NCBI RefSeq assembly: GCF_003286085.1
Contig: NW_020825313.1
Location: 2,852,001 to 2,916,000 of the forward strand
DNA length: 64,000 nucleotides
From: Drosophila persimilis
Lineage: Eukaryota > Arthropoda > Insecta > Diptera > Drosophilidae
Direction: 5' to 3'
How positions within the stretch are numbered: the first letter of the stretch is position 1; every line of letters starts with the position of its first letter. This document shows positions 9,254 through 20,940 of this stretch, in pieces. The notes under the pieces are model-generated. The model was not told the DNA's origin. It saw nothing but the letters and a program-made list of their open reading frames with translations, and searched no databases. The position numbers and the translations under genes are program-made.

Positions 9254-10385
9254 CATTACTAAAATCAGTATGAACTATGTCAGTTTGATATTGCTTTTCA
9301 AATCCGGCAGTTACATAGTAGGATCCGTGCTGTGATTCTGATAATAGGGAAGTACAAAAGTGTTGGAGCTGAGAAGTAATCATTTTTCGAAGAGCTTAGG
9401 AATGGCAGATAAATTGGAGATACAACGGTAGTTTGAGACATCTGATTTAGACCCCTTTTTATGAATAGGAATTATGTATATTTCCTTCCAGACGGTGAGA
9501 AAATCACCAAGCTCGAGAGAGAGGTTGAACAGTTTTAAGAGAGGCACGCAAAGAGAATACGCACAAAGTTTAAGCACGGCTCTGGGAACCAAATCTGTTT
9601 AGGATCTCGTTTAAAATTGAGCTTGCATTTAGCCAAATAATTTGTATAGCATAGGGCATTACAAAAGGGAAAATTTAGATTTCGCAATTGAATACTTAGA
9701 AAAATCTAACTGCGAGCCAGACAGTTTAAAATTCTTTGGACGTTGACATGCAATGACTGCATCTTGCAAGAGGCGATGCAATTACTGCACCGTCAACTGG
9801 CCCGTCTGAAGCTAACAGAAGGCTGTTACGCGAGCATGCAGGAAAGACTAATATTCGAGGAAAATTAGAACTAAACTTACTAAGAGAACTAGGCATGCAT
9901 TACAAACACAAATACCACTTCAATTACTAATTACTAGAAAGGTGTGTAAGGATTAGTAATTTAATAAGAGGAAGAGAAATAGTGGTGGATATAATATGGT
10001 AGAGGGAATTATAATCCGAGCATAAGACCCTAAACGGTTCATGCAAGGAATAATTCGATCTAAAATTTCTAGTAAGTCTGATAGGAATCGTGAAGTTTAT
10101 GCGGCTCAACAGATCAGGGCTGTCAATGTTACCCCAGTTAAGGCCCCGCAGAGCAAAGAGTAAAAAGTTTTCTATACTGATTCTATACGGTCCTGGTGTA
10201 CTTTTGTACTGAGGGCACCATACACAACACATTCTAAGATCGAACGAACAAGCGAGGTATAGAGAGTCTTTGTTATATAGGGGTCGTCAAATTTCTTTGA
10301 CCACCTCTTTATAAACCCAAGCACGCCCATGTCCTTATTTACCATGGTAGAAATGTGTTCAGAAAACTTTAACTTTAAACCTTAA
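9254..10385 (-). mobile_element. Duplicated LINE fragments
   Basis: Second copy of 6294-7425: the RT N-terminal portion (9380-9592), the linker and hairpin, and the RT C-terminal tail (9927-10385). Because the duplication starts inside the RT, this copy lacks the catalytic motifs. No coding capacity. Confidence 0.9.
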
Positions 10386-12213
10386 CTTCATCACCATGCT
10401 CGCCTCCTGCTCAGACGTAGTGCGTCTAGCCACGACAGTCATTATGATAAAGAGTTGATTTGGTGATCTTCTTCCTTGCCGGGCTCTTCTGGATTCAGGC
10501 TCTCAGATTAATTTAATAACCTCTCGCTTTGCTCAGAAGCTTCAGCTGAAACGAGCCAAAGGGTCGGTATCAGTATCCGGTATCGGCGCTGATTCGGCAT
10601 TTCATACGGAAGGTTCAGTTAATTTGGTCATTCAATCCACGATTTCCGATTACTTCACGAGTCTCACAGCTCTCGTTGCTTCGCGTATTACAGGAAACCA
10701 GCCTGCTTCTTCATTTGATGTATCCAAATGGGAAATGCCATCCAATATCAGCCTTGCTGACCCACACTTCAACAAATCTCAGCGCATCGATGTACTTATT
10801 GGAGCCAGCTTATTTTACGACATTTTATGCGTTGGACAGATCAAATTGGAGAGGGGACTTCCTATAATACAAGAAACCCGTCTCGGCTGGGTTGTCCCAG
10901 GTGGAGGTCATTACTCCCACAGCTCAGTGCTCCTAGCTGCCTCTAGTTCGTCGAAATTGAGTCAAACGCCTACCGTTGGTTTGGATGAGCTAGTGAGAAG
11001 GTTCTGGGAAGTGGAAAACTGCCACGGTCCCGCTACAGAAGCAACAAAGGAGGAAATTGCTTGCGAGGAACATTTCAAAAAACATTGCGGTCGGCTTCCA
11101 AGTGGCGAGTACGCCGCATTTATAAAGGAATACGTCGATTTGAATCACATGTCCCCTGTCAAAAGTGACGCACTTATACAATGCAAATTTTTTCTTCCTC
11201 ATCACTGCGTCTTAAGAGAAGACAAAACCACCACAAAACTCCGAGTAGTTTTCGACGGATCCGCTTGTACATCTACAGGATATTCCCTCAACGATATATT
11301 GATGTCAGGCCCAACAATTCAGCCAAAGTTAGTTACGACTCTTCTTCGATTTCGTACCGTTCGTATAGCATTGACTGGTGATATTTGTAAAATGTATAGA
11401 TGCGTCCGTGTCTCGCCCCAAAATAGTTTTCTGCAGTGCATACTTTGGCGTGACTCACCCCTCGAGTAGCTAAGAAAATTCAAGCTGGATACCGTGACCT
11501 ATGGAACGAAACCAGCAGCATTTCTGGCCGTCCGTTCTATGCACCAACTAGTGGCAGACGAGAGTTCGTCATATCCAATTGGCTCTGAAGTTGTGCTGCG
11601 GGACTTTTACGTGGATGATTTGCTAACGGGGGGAGATACTACAAATGAGGTGCTGGAAATAATTCGCCAGGTGACAGGACTCTTAGCCAAAGGAAATTTC
11701 AAGATCAGGAAATGGTGTTCCAACGATACATCTGTACTCGATCAAACACCCCATGAAGATAGGGAAACATTTGTTAAATTTACTGATGGCAGAGATGTAA
11801 CCAAGACGCTAGGTTTAGCATGGAATCCCATTTCGGATGAGCTATTATTTTCATTCTGTCCCAATCAAGTCCCTTCGAAATCAACTAAGCGAGTATTGTA
11901 TTGTCAACTATTGAACGATTTTATGATCCACTCGGACTTATAGGGCCAGTAATTACTAAAGCAAAAATATTTCTACAGCAGCTGTGGAAAGAAAAGCTTC
12001 ATTGGGATGAAAGTCTTCCAGTCTCCTTACGCACAACTTGGATCATCTTTATTCAGCAGTTTGACTCTATGCAACAAATTTCTTTCCCGCGCCTATCGTT
12101 CCTTCGAAGCAGCAACCTTGAAATGCATGGATTTTGTGATGCCAGCATGAGTGCTTATGGAGCTTGCATCTACGCTGTTTCGCAAGGCGACAATGGAGTC
12201 AAGGCAAATCGTC
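9254..12213. repeat. Tandem duplication, copy 2 (2,960 bp)
   Basis: Direct copy of 6294-9253. Only this copy continues into the remainder of the BEL/Pao element, so copy 1 carries the truncated end. All disabling lesions in the BEL pol, such as the stop at 8507 / 11467, are in both copies and so predate the duplication. Confidence 0.95.
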
Positions 12214-14116
12214 TATCTTCCAGATCTCGTGTAGCGCCACTGAAGACTATCACAATACCCAAGTTGGAATTACGTGGTGCAGCGCTACTCGCTCAGCTTA
12301 TGCATGAAGTGTCTCTGATGAACTTCAATTGCTCTTATTATTGCTGTATTTTCAATTATTATTATTATGCTTATTATCAATGTATTTGTCGCTAATAGAC
12401 TTTCTGTTATTCAGGAACTCACATCTGAAATGTCTTGGCTGCACGTGCCAACTTATCTACACCCTGCCAATATGCTTTCTCGAGGATCATTACCAGCTGA
12501 GCTCATCAATTCTCATCTTTGGAAGTATGTACCTACATACTTGACAGCCTGTAAGGATCAATGGCCAAGTACGCCTGCTCTTCCAGAGCCGGTTTTGGAG
12601 GCACGAAAAACCATACTAATTACAAACTGCGCGTCAAGATATTTGGTGGAAGAATCAAAATTTGTAAATTCCTTCCCCAAAATGCAACGAATTTTTGCGT
12701 ATGTATGCAAATTCATTCATCGACGAAAGTCTGGAATAACTGTGGAGGTCTTGCAGCGTCTTGCAGGTCTTGCGTTTGGGAATCGAACTGCTTCTTCGTC
12801 TTACTCAGCAATCTCGTGTATCTACTGAAATAAGAGCCCTGGAAACGCGAAAGGACATCAAGGCTTCAAGCTCGATCGTCTCGCTTTCGCCATTTTTAGA
12901 TGATTGCGGTTTGCTTCGAGTTGGAGGGCGTCTTAAAAACTCTACCTTGGACTTCGAAGCACGGCATGCCATAATATTGTCCAAGAATCATTCCATCACT
13001 TCTGCTCTGATACGGCACTTACACGAAAAACACCTTCACGCAAAAACACCCAGTCGCTATTAGCCATCATTCGTCAAACGTACTGGCCAATCGGTGGCCG
13101 AAAGACCGTAGCACACATAATCCAAAAGTGTGTCAGATGCTTTAGAGTGAAGCCTCGAACTCTCGAGCAAATAATGGCAGATCTTCCGGTGGACAGAGTC
13201 AGCGAATCTCGTGCATTTTTAGTTACCGGCGTGGACTATTGCGGTCCGTTCCTGTATAAATGAGAAGTTCGAAACCGGCCCCCACTAAAGTGCTACATGA
13301 GCATTTTTATATGCTTCTCCACCAAGGCGGTTCACATCGAGCTTGTGAAGGATCTTACAACGTCTGCGTTCCTCTCTGCTCTTCGCCGTTTCATTTGCAC
13401 CCGTGGAAGACCGATTCGTATTTGGTCAGATAATGCCACCAATTTTTTTGGAGCGCGGAACGAACTGGCGGAACTTAAGTCGCTATTCCTAAGCGATAGT
13501 TATCAAGAAGCCGTGCATCAAGCTTGTCTCGCCGATTGCATTGATTGGCGTTTCATTCCTCCTAGATCAACACGTTTTGGAGGATTGTGGGAGGCGTCAG
13601 TCAAGATTGCTAAACATCATCTTCGACGTGCCCTTGGATCCTCGCTTCTTGGATTTGATGAGCTGCGCACTCTCGCGTGCAATATCTGTGCAATCATTAA
13701 TTTAAGGCCATTGTTTCCTTTTTCAGAGAACCCTGCAGATCTCGATGTACTCACGCCCAGCCATTTTCTGGTTGGCGCCCCCTTCACAACCTTCTTGGAG
13801 CTTGACTTGGTTCAGCTTCAGCAAATCTTTTGGTCTCGCTGGCGCCAATCGTATTTAACCAGTCTTCAAGAAAGAACGAAGTGGCGCACCCGGAATCCTG
13901 AGCTTCACGTCAATGATGTCGTTCTTGTTAAGGACGAGAACTTCCCTCCTCTGAAGTGGCCACTAGCGAGAATCCTCAAGCTCATGCCAGGAGCTGATGG
14001 CGTATCTCGAGTCGCCTTGATCAGGATGGCTACAGGTGTTAGCCGAAGAGCACTTGCAAAACTATGTCTATTGCCTCTACGAGATGAGGTGAAAGGCATG
14101 GATCCTTCCACGGGGG
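10390..14116 (+). pseudogene. BEL/Pao pol, protease to integrase, broken
   Basis: Most complete BEL/Pao pol in this part: protease (about 10480-10905), RT with RDFYVDDLL near 11,610, RNase H (11901-12330), the connection with PTYLHPANMLSRGSLPAEL, then integrase. The zinc-binding part reads HLHEKHLHAKT...YWPIGGRKTVAHIIQKCVRCFR. The catalytic triad is visible as GVDYCGPF, WSDNATNF and FGGLWEASVK, followed by the Pao C-terminal domain ending in TGGVCSGKARV. Lesions: TAG at 11467, frameshift near 11,900, replacement of RNase H sequence by a TTA-rich microsatellite at about 12,325-12,380, a stop at 13,075 and TGA at 13,261. No gag or 5' LTR is attached. Confidence 0.88.
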
Positions 14117-14145
14117 GAGTATGTTCGGGCAAAGCCCGAGTGTAA
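13297..14145 (+). pseudogene. BEL/Pao integrase core and C-terminal domain, uninterrupted segment
   Basis: An uninterrupted 282-codon stretch of the pol above: CFSTKAVHIELVKDLTTSAFL, IWSDNATNF (second catalytic Asp), QACLADCIDWRFIPP, FGGLWEASVK (catalytic Glu), the DLDVLTPSHFLVGAP motif and a terminal LKWPLARILKLMPGADGVSRV domain (DUF5641-like). The first catalytic Asp lies upstream beyond the TGA at 13,261, so it cannot give a complete enzyme. It runs into the LTR at 14122. The long open frame reflects relative youth and is not evidence of host use. Confidence 0.85.
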
Positions 14146-14573
14146 ATTTTTTACCATCGTTCTATTGCCTATCAATTCACTTTCCTTTCCATTTTGGTCA
14201 TTATACTAAACTAACGTAACGTAAGCGTAGCTTTATCTATGCTCGCTCAGCAACATGCTCTCATTTAATCATCCTAGTCGTCCTAGTCTTTATCTATGCT
14301 CACTCTTGTTATCTTTTCTTTCCTATGCCGTCGCTAAGCCGTCAGCAGCTGCGCCTGCTCTAGTAGTTACCGCTTGATATAGTTGGAGAACAGACCCTTT
14401 TTGTCCCCAATCTATTACTTTGGCTCGAGATCGGCTCGCTTGCCTCATCCAAGTGTATCACTCTTATACTATTGTAAAAGGCTCCGGCATCTTCGGCCAC
14501 CCTCAACACACAAAATAACTATAATAAAATTTATAACGTTTCGGAAATTATTAATTCGTGAAATTATTGAACA
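14122..14573 (+). repeat. 3' LTR of the BEL/Pao element
   Basis: Starts TGTTCGGGCAAAGCCCGAG just after the integrase terminus and a G-run (cggggggag at 14111-14119), and ends TTGAACA, so the tips are TGTTC...GAACA. An AATAAA signal lies at about 14,523, some 50 bp before the end. The first 20 bp form a small hairpin (TTCGGGC / GCCCGAG). No matching 5' LTR remains, because the element is cut at about 7430. LINE sequence resumes immediately after. Confidence 0.8.
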
Positions 14574-15890
14574 ATCATAGTCAGCGAAAAAGCTCGTTGT
14601 CTCAACAAGCGGTAATGGACTGAAAATGCCGTTCGACCTCGGTAAATCGTATGGGTACGGATGACCAGAGGACCTTTTCTCAGAATAAGTGGTTTGGAAA
14701 AACTGGGCAAAAAGATCGGCAATTGACTGATCATTATTTGCCAACGTATTACAAAATGATAGCGAGGATGGGTGTGCGGTTCTACGCTTACTGTTTACGA
14801 AGCAGTAAAACTGTTTAGGGTCCTGAGAAAAACGTATCCTGCATCGAGATAGGTAGTTCTTATAGCAATGGGCATTAAGAACTGAAAAATTTGACCGAGC
14901 TATTACATAGCGAGAGTGAGAAGTAGGAGAACCAACTTCTTGAAATTTTGTATAAACTCTTGATTTTACGGTTTTATGGCTGGATAACTCTTTGTTAATC
15001 CAAGGAGGTTTTCCAGATATAATCGGACAAGAAGGACACAAGAATCAAAAAATGTGCCAAGAGCATTGTAAAAAATGTTTGTGCCTTTTGTGACATCAGT
15101 GCACAAGTACAAAGCGGACCAATCAAAATCCCTAATTAGGTTATTAAGCTTCGCAAAACTCGGCTTTACGAAAGCAGTGGACACGTTCAGGTAGCCTACT
15201 CTACCGATCCAATACAGTTGGTCCTATATCTAGCGACACTTCGAAAGTAGGGTGGTAGGCGTCTTCAGGTATAGTGAGCGGAAGGGATTGGGTTAACAAC
15301 ACTATGGTCGGATCCGATACAAAGCAAAGATCAAGCAATCGACCCAAGGGATTTTTCACATGATTGGCTTGAGACAGGGACAGGTGAAGCAAGCCGTCAA
15401 CAAAGTCATGTCGTGACATGCGCACTAGGATACTAGACTCGTTTACCGAAGACCAAACAGTTCCTGGCAAGTTGAAGTCACCAAGAACTATCATACGATC
15501 TTTATCTTTATCTATCCGTTAAAGCGGACAAGTGCTGCTCATAAATAGAGATATCCGAAGAAGGCGGAATATGCGAGCAAGTAATGAATATAGCGAAAGC
15601 GGGAAGAATCAGTTTTACACACAGGAATTCCAATTCCGGGTGAACCTAGACTGTGAAGTGTTCCGACGTGAAGATAGAGTCCACTGCAATCAGAACCCCT
15701 CCTTCACGTCGAGACGAACGGTCCTTTCTAAAAGTTGTGTACCGATCTGCCAAAACCTCGGAACTAAGTATGTCCGGCTTTAACCAGGTTTCGGTAAACA
15801 CAATAACGTTGGAAGCAAATTCAACACTATACCGGAAAAAAATGCTGAGCTTACTACGTAAGCCTCTAACATTCTGATAGGTTACTAAAA
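14574..15890 (-). pseudogene. LINE ORF2 endonuclease and linker, broken
   Basis: Minus strand from 15,890: NVRGLRSK-like start, VIVFTETWL, DILSSEVLADRYTTFR, RRGGVLIAV-like, then MIVLGDFNLPG (catalytic VxGDFN motif of the APE endonuclease) and the PLGRLLDLCFVS-DP segment. It continues as YHPTFEVSLDIG, the linker CYKNYLSRCRIRFSQDPKQFYCFVNSKRR, and stops at FFADYDCS next to the BEL LTR. The APE nicks target DNA to prime reverse transcription. The RT is absent here. It is split over at least three frames. Confidence 0.85.
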
Positions 15891-15896
15891 GAGAAG

Positions 15897-16200
15897 TTAG
15901 TTTTCTGGAAGGGTGGAAGCAGGACGGGAAGAAGAGGAAGATGACGATGGCACATTGGGATGATTTGTAAGAGTTATGGGTGGCCTATTCTCCTTCTTAG
16001 CCTTAAACTCCTTCAACATCAAATGCTCCGGCCAAAATTTGGCAGAGCAAATGGTGTCAAAATCAGTTGGGGAGACACTTATTTTGAATGAAGCTATCTC
16101 CCTGGCATAAGAGAAATTAAACTTCTCCACCGTTAAACCGACGGCTTTTATTTTGCTTTGTATAAAAGTAGTTACATCATTAGATGTGAGGTCAGGGGCA
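15897..16200 (-). pseudogene. LINE ORF1 C-terminal part
   Basis: Immediately upstream of ORF2 on the minus strand: a DVTTFIQSKIKAVGLTVEKFNFSYAREIASFKISV segment, then FDTICSAKFWPEHLMLKEF and a Ser/Pro-rich tail to the stop. The same module (SNDVPAFIQSKIK, then the ORF2 endonuclease) recurs in the C blocks of the array at 20.9-48.5 kb, so all are one LINE lineage. ORF1 proteins bind element RNA. The N-terminal part is lost near 16,200. Confidence 0.7.
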
Positions 16201-16324
16201 AGCCGTGAGGTCCGGAACGTCTATTTACTTGTGGGATCGGAATAGACGGGACAACTAGCCAGCTTGCGGACACCACGGACACGGACGCTGCAGACGTTTT
16301 ATATCAATTGTTAATCAACCTTTT

Positions 16325-16435
16325 TCCAATATTTCCATTACAGGTACCACGCATGTGGTTCTAAAAACAATCGGCTTAAAGGTGGAGAAGTCTAGTTTCT
16401 CCTATGCAAGGGAAATAGTCTCCCACACTCCAATT
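16325..16435 (+). pseudogene. Inverted LINE ORF1 scrap
   Basis: Plus-strand translation TTHVVLKTIGLKVEKSSFSYAREIVS resembles IQSKIKAVGLTVEKFNFSYAREIAS encoded on the opposite strand at about 16,175-16,080. Two pieces of the same LINE ORF1 therefore face away from each other across roughly 150 bp. It then fades into AT-rich sequence (16,435-16,690) where I see no gene. Confidence 0.65.
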
Positions 16436-16689
16436 ACAAAATATTTGTGTTGGAAAAGTTATTATTTTAATTTGATCTCTCAATCGATGTTGTTTAATTT
16501 TACACTACATATATTTTTTGTGTGTTTTTGGAAACAGAAACGTATACGCCTTAAATAAAAATACGTGTTTTTTTTTTTTGCATCATCTCTGCATTTCCAT
16601 TTAGATACGCACTTTATTTTCTATCATAGTTTCGACACGCTCTCTACTGAACCCACCGAATACAAGGATAATATGTTAAAACATATTTT

Positions 16690-17690
16690 GTATTTCGTGT
16701 AAGTTCCAGATATCCCAATCTTGAAATGAATGAGGAGATACATAATCGAGCTTTACTATTGATTGTAGACATGTGTTACGTCATATGCGGTAGTTTATTA
16801 GTCAGCTTAGGAATGCCAGCGCCGAATCGTGGAATGAATGACGCATTTAATCGAGAATTGGAACGGGCACCAGAAATTGAATTTAGCAGTTCAAACAAAT
16901 GGGCCCCTGTTGAATCCCCAACAAAAACTGGTAAGACATTCCTCATGTCAATAGTTTTAGCCACTGTTCGTGCGAGATCCAATATTGCTTCTTCTGGAAT
17001 AGCAGCCATATTGTTAGAAGGATGCCGTACGGCTCATTTAGCATTAAAATTACCGGTAAATATTGAAAATATTGAAATATTGAAAAACTTCGCAGTGGAA
17101 AAATTTTGGTTTTCAGCATCGAAAATCATCATCTGGGACGAATTCACAATGGCGCATAAGCATTGAAAGATCTAACCGTTTGCAGAACATCAACGAATCT
17201 ATGGTGCTATGTGAAGAAACTTCAGCTGACAACAAACATAAGGGCTGCACTGCAAAATGATACATCTGCTGAAGATTTCTCAGAGCAATTGCTGATTATC
17301 GGTAATGGTCGAGCAACTGTCGTGGAATCGAGCGGATTAATTTCATTTCCTCCGAATTTCTGTAACTTTGTCACAACAAAAGACGAGCTCTTCAACAAAG
17401 TATTCCCAAATGAGGAAGTGCTCTTTCGCAGGAATCCGATGATCCCAACGGATATGTCGTTCGAGTTTAAAAGACTTCGATTTCCGATACGTATTGCATT
17501 CGCCTTTCGACTATTAACAAATCAAAACGCCAATCCTTGAAAATATGTGGTCTGAATTTGGAAAATCAATGTTTTTCCCATGGCCATTTATATGTGGCAT
17601 GTTCCATCTGCGTTGTTTGTTTTTGCGCCTGATAATAAAACACAAGGTGTGTCGGGTCAAGCAGCATAAATACTTTAAATTATAGCCTGT
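16690..17690 (+). pseudogene. Helitron helicase (PIF1-like) fragment
   Basis: Two consecutive frames carry the Helitron helicase signature: NRGMNDAFNRELERA, a degenerate P-loop SPTKTGKTFLMSIVLATVRAR (a Lys replaces a P-loop Gly), SSGIAAILLEGCRTAHLALKLP, the Walker B WDEFTMAHK, then RAALQNDTSAEDFSEQLLIIGNG, FCNFVTTKDEL and the C-terminal LNLENQCFSHGHLYVACS stretch. A stop and frameshift at about 17,164 separate the halves, and several helicase motifs in between are deleted. The Rep domain and the Helitron ends were not found. These elements move by rolling-circle transposition. Confidence 0.85.
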
Positions 17691-17699
17691 GGTGCAACC

Positions 17700-18114
17700 T
17701 AAATCACCATTACTGTTTGATATTTTCACTGCCCACTGTACAAAATCATTGCCTGCCGTAATGCTTGCGCACAACAGCGGACGTTCTTTCGACTCTCTGT
17801 CCGCCTTCTTCGTTCCTGCCGTTCTCTCGCGCTCTATCTATCGTTTCGTTCTCGCCTTAGCTTCAACGCGAGCTATGGGATTAGCTGCAGCTATAGCGCA
17901 TTGTTGTTCATCAGTCGTTCACACTCATACCGATATACATACAACTAACATACATACTTTCGCTTTCGTGTATCAATAAATTTCAAAATACATATGTACA
18001 TACGCATACGTCAGTCTACATCTAACAATAATTTGTGCCTCTTATTTAAGCCCGACCGACTTTTTATTTTAATCAAACTTACAACAGTTATTTAAAACGC
18101 TTAATAGCTTAACA
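17700..18114 (+). repeat. 5' LTR of second BEL/Pao element
   Basis: Promoter-like, pyrimidine-rich sequence with an AATAAA near 17,976. It ends GCTTAACA at 18114, directly before a primer site and then BEL gag. The 5' boundary is uncertain; a TGTTTGAT near 17,714 is a plausible start. Confidence 0.6.
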
Positions 18115-18116
18115 TT

Positions 18117-18135
18117 TAGTAACCCCGACGTGATT
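18117..18135 (+). promoter_or_regulatory. Primer-binding site resembling tRNA-Trp complement
   Basis: Reads TAGTAACCCCGACGTGATT two bases after the LTR. The 3' end of eukaryotic tRNA-Trp complements TGGTGACCCCGACGTGATT, so the match is perfect over ACCCCGACGTGATT apart from two mismatches near the 5' end. Its position just downstream of the LTR is right for the minus-strand primer. Confidence 0.7.
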
Positions 18136-18299
18136 GTACAATAAATAATCCATCAGTGCAACCACAACCTAATATATAATTCAAAGGTCTAAACTAATTG
18201 CCATCTTAACCAGTGTCCACATAAGTTATCCATACATATATACACCGTCCTCCCTTGCATATTCAATAGTGCACGTAGCTATTAGCCCTGCTAACGCTT

Positions 18300-19130
18300 C
18301 CGCTACCATGGAAATTAATGCTGCTAACGAAATTCCAATGACCAGTGAGCAAAACAGTGTGACTTTTTTGATGCTTAAGTCAACGGAATTATGCGAGAAA
18401 TTGAAAATGTTAGCTACCCGCTTGGCAGAATGAGTCGTCGGCCTGTAACTACAACAACTATAAAGCAAGAGCAAGTCGAGAAGTTGATCGGCCAATGCGA
18501 GCGGCGGATGTGCAAACTGGACGTACTTTTATTCAATGTTTGCCACCATCATCGACAGCCATCCGGACTTAACAAACAAACGGACTTAACAGCTCCAGCA
18601 TTTGCATTGCTGTCTGAGGGATTCGGCATTGGAGACTGTTCGGTTGCTGGAAATTATGGCAATTATGGATGGCAATTATGCTATGAATTGCATGAATGAT
18701 ATCTTGGCGCTCCAGACTATGAAACTTGGGTCAGTGGTCATGTTTCGGGAGCTTTCAGACACGTTGAATTCTCATATGCGTTCACTCCAGGGCTTGGGCA
18801 CCACTGAGCAGATCGCAGGATGCATCGTCGTGCTGGAGCTTCTCCGAAAACTGGATCTAGCAAACCAAGAGAAGTGGAGCGATTCAACGAACCCGCATTC
18901 GCAAACTTAATTCCGTCGTGGGAATCTATGGCCTCGTTCTTGGAGCAGCGATGCAGACCATTGGACACAATGGATTTTTCTTTGGCAAGCTATGCGTCGA
19001 GCAGTCAAGTTGGCAGAAGTAGAAAGCATAATAATTCTAGGTGCACATTGGTTACAACGAACCAAACCGTAACACGCTGCGCGCTGTGCAACGATGGTGC
19101 CCACAAGGTTTCGGCTCCCAGTTGCATCTA
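18300..19130 (+). pseudogene. BEL/Pao gag, broken
   Basis: Frames read in series give MEINAANEIPMTSEQNSVTF and KSTELCEKLKMLATRLAE, then VMFRELSDTLNSHMRSLQGLGTTEQIAGCIVVLELLRKLD and NQEKW, then PSWESMASFLEQRCRPLDTMDFSLASYAS, and a CALCNDGAHK zinc-knuckle relic near 19,080. This is the Pao gag order. Stops and frameshifts (for example at about 18,432 and 18,910) disrupt it. It follows the LTR and primer site and leads into the protease with part of the knuckle region deleted. Confidence 0.8.
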
Positions 19131-19670
19131 ATAACTTCATGTTTCGCGAATCAGCTTCAGCTTCGAAATATTAAATCATCGACTGCAGTCTCGCGAATAG
19201 GCGACTCTAACTTCGTCACGGATAGATTTTCGGTCAATGTTAGCCTGCACTTTATCTCATCGGATTACTCAACTCTCATCACTGCCATTGTAGCCTCTAG
19301 CATAACCGATCGACAGCCAAGCTTTGGAATTGACACTCAAAACTGGAACATTCCATCGAACATACCACTAGCAGATCCGGAGTTTCATAAGCCGCAGCGC
19401 GTCGATTTGCTAATTGGAGCAAGTCTGTTTTTCGAATTCCTGTGTGTTGGTCAGGTCAAGCTACTGCCAGGATTGCCTTCAATTCATAAAACGCGCTTGT
19501 GATGGGTCGTGTCTGGAGGTTGTTCCCGTTTAAAAGGTTCATCTTTGATGGTCTCTCGGGCTCGGGCCGTAGCTGCTGCGGATAATAGTCCGGAGGACCG
19601 GCTTGAGGTGCTTCTTCGGACGTTTTGGGAGGCAGAAAATTGCATCGAACCAATAGTAAAGTCTACCAGA
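19105..19670 (+). pseudogene. BEL/Pao protease region
   Basis: GSQLHLITSCFANQLQLRNIK corresponds to the DSGSQxxLIT active-site strand of BEL proteases, but the catalytic Asp-Ser is replaced (QGFGSQ), so it is dead. It is followed by DTQNWNIPSNIPLADPEFHKPQRVDLLIGASLFFEFLCVGQ, then a stop at 19,501 and LLRTFWEAENC. At 19,671 this authentic BEL sequence runs straight into block B0, which identifies the left edge of the tandem array. Confidence 0.82.
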
Positions 19671-20940
19671 GCTAGATTGTGAAGCACACTTTGTCCACCA
19701 TTTCCGTCTATTACATAAAGGCAATTATTGTGTTCGTCTGCCAGCAAAATATAATTTGGATCTCCTTGGAGAATCTTACAATCAAGCGGTTCGTAGATTA
19801 GAGGTCAGTTCAGATTGAGTTCCGGAAGAGGAAACATTTTTAAAGTTCGACGATGTCAGCCATGAGACTTAAACTTTAGGACTTGGCCCTACAATCTTCT
19901 TTGAATTCCCGCAGGCGCTCTGTTTTGTCATCCATTCCGCGATTCTACGATCCTCTCGGTCTAGTTGGTTCCGTAATTACTAAATCCAAAATCTTTCTCC
20001 AGCGTTTGTGCCGAAAGAAGTTGTCCTGGGATGAAAGCCTTCCAGTCGCACTGAACACCGAGTGGCAGGAAATATTCAACAGTTTTGGTCAGATTCGTCG
20101 GTTTAAATTTCCTCGGCTGGCACTCCTTCCATACGCTACGCTGGAAATTCACGGATTTTGCGATGCCAGCATCAAGGCTTATGGTGCATGCATTTATGTC
20201 GTGTCCAAGGGTCAGCATTCCAGCAGTCACTTTATGACAAATCTCGTGTGGCTCCTTTGAAGACACTTACGGTACCAAAGTTGGAGCTTTGTGGAGCAGA
20301 GTTGCTGGCTATGCTGAGATAGCTGGAATGAATGTCTTCAAGGGAAGGTGTTACTGTTGGTGTGATTCTGCTGGATTCGGGACGAGCCGTCAAGATTTAA
20401 TATATTTGTTGCAAATAGAGTGGTAACAATTCAGAAAATGACCGAAAAAATGGAATGGCGTTATGTCCCCACAGCTTTAAACCCAGCCGACATTCTGCCT
20501 CGAGGGGCTCATCCGACTGAGCTGAATGAGTCAGCTCTTTGGGCTCACGGTTCTTCATTTCTTTGCGGCTCCTCAGATAACTGGCCACCCACCTTGCTAC
20601 CTGATAAGCCATATACCCTGATGTTAAAATACAAAAATTAACATGATCAAATAAAAATCATCTTATTTATTGCCTCTAAGGCGGAAAAAAGGGTATTCTA
20701 AAAATTGTTCGCTATAAATTAACCACATATAATTAAGAACATTTTTTTGTTGCGTTGGAAAACAAAGTCTTTCGGTTTAGCTAGTATTGAATATATGTAG
20801 TTACATTGGATAGTGTGTTGCGATAACTGAGTGATATCGATGCTTGAGGAAGAAGAAAATATGATCAATAAAAAGACGAGCAAGACGCAAGATTCATGTG
20901 AAGAATTGATAAAGAAAACATATCAAATAATAGCGAAAAT
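19671..20940 (+). pseudogene. Unit 1 block B0: BEL RNase H/connection, RT deleted
   Basis: Begins with CEAHFV-like and VRLPAKYNLDLLGESYNQA-type sequence, then jumps at about 19,801 directly to RGQFRLSSGRGN, losing the whole catalytic part of the RT. It continues with SIPRFYDPLGLVGSVITKSKIFLQRL, HGFCDASIKAYGACIYVVS (RNase H start) and PTALNPADILPRGAHPTELNESALW, ending at a stop at 20,641. From 20,641 to 20,940 there is a short frame, MLEEEENMINKKTSKTQDSCEEL, which I do not recognise. This unit alone keeps its authentic upstream BEL sequence. Confidence 0.85.

Noticed and set aside
13297-14145. Domesticated integrase gene
   Set aside because: The frame is open, but it is continuous with broken BEL pol upstream, abuts the LTR, and lacks the first catalytic Asp in the same uninterrupted frame.
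16726-17540. Host PIF1 DNA helicase gene
   Set aside because: The motifs fit Helitron helicases, the P-loop is degenerate, and the frame is broken at 17,164 within a transposon-rich context.
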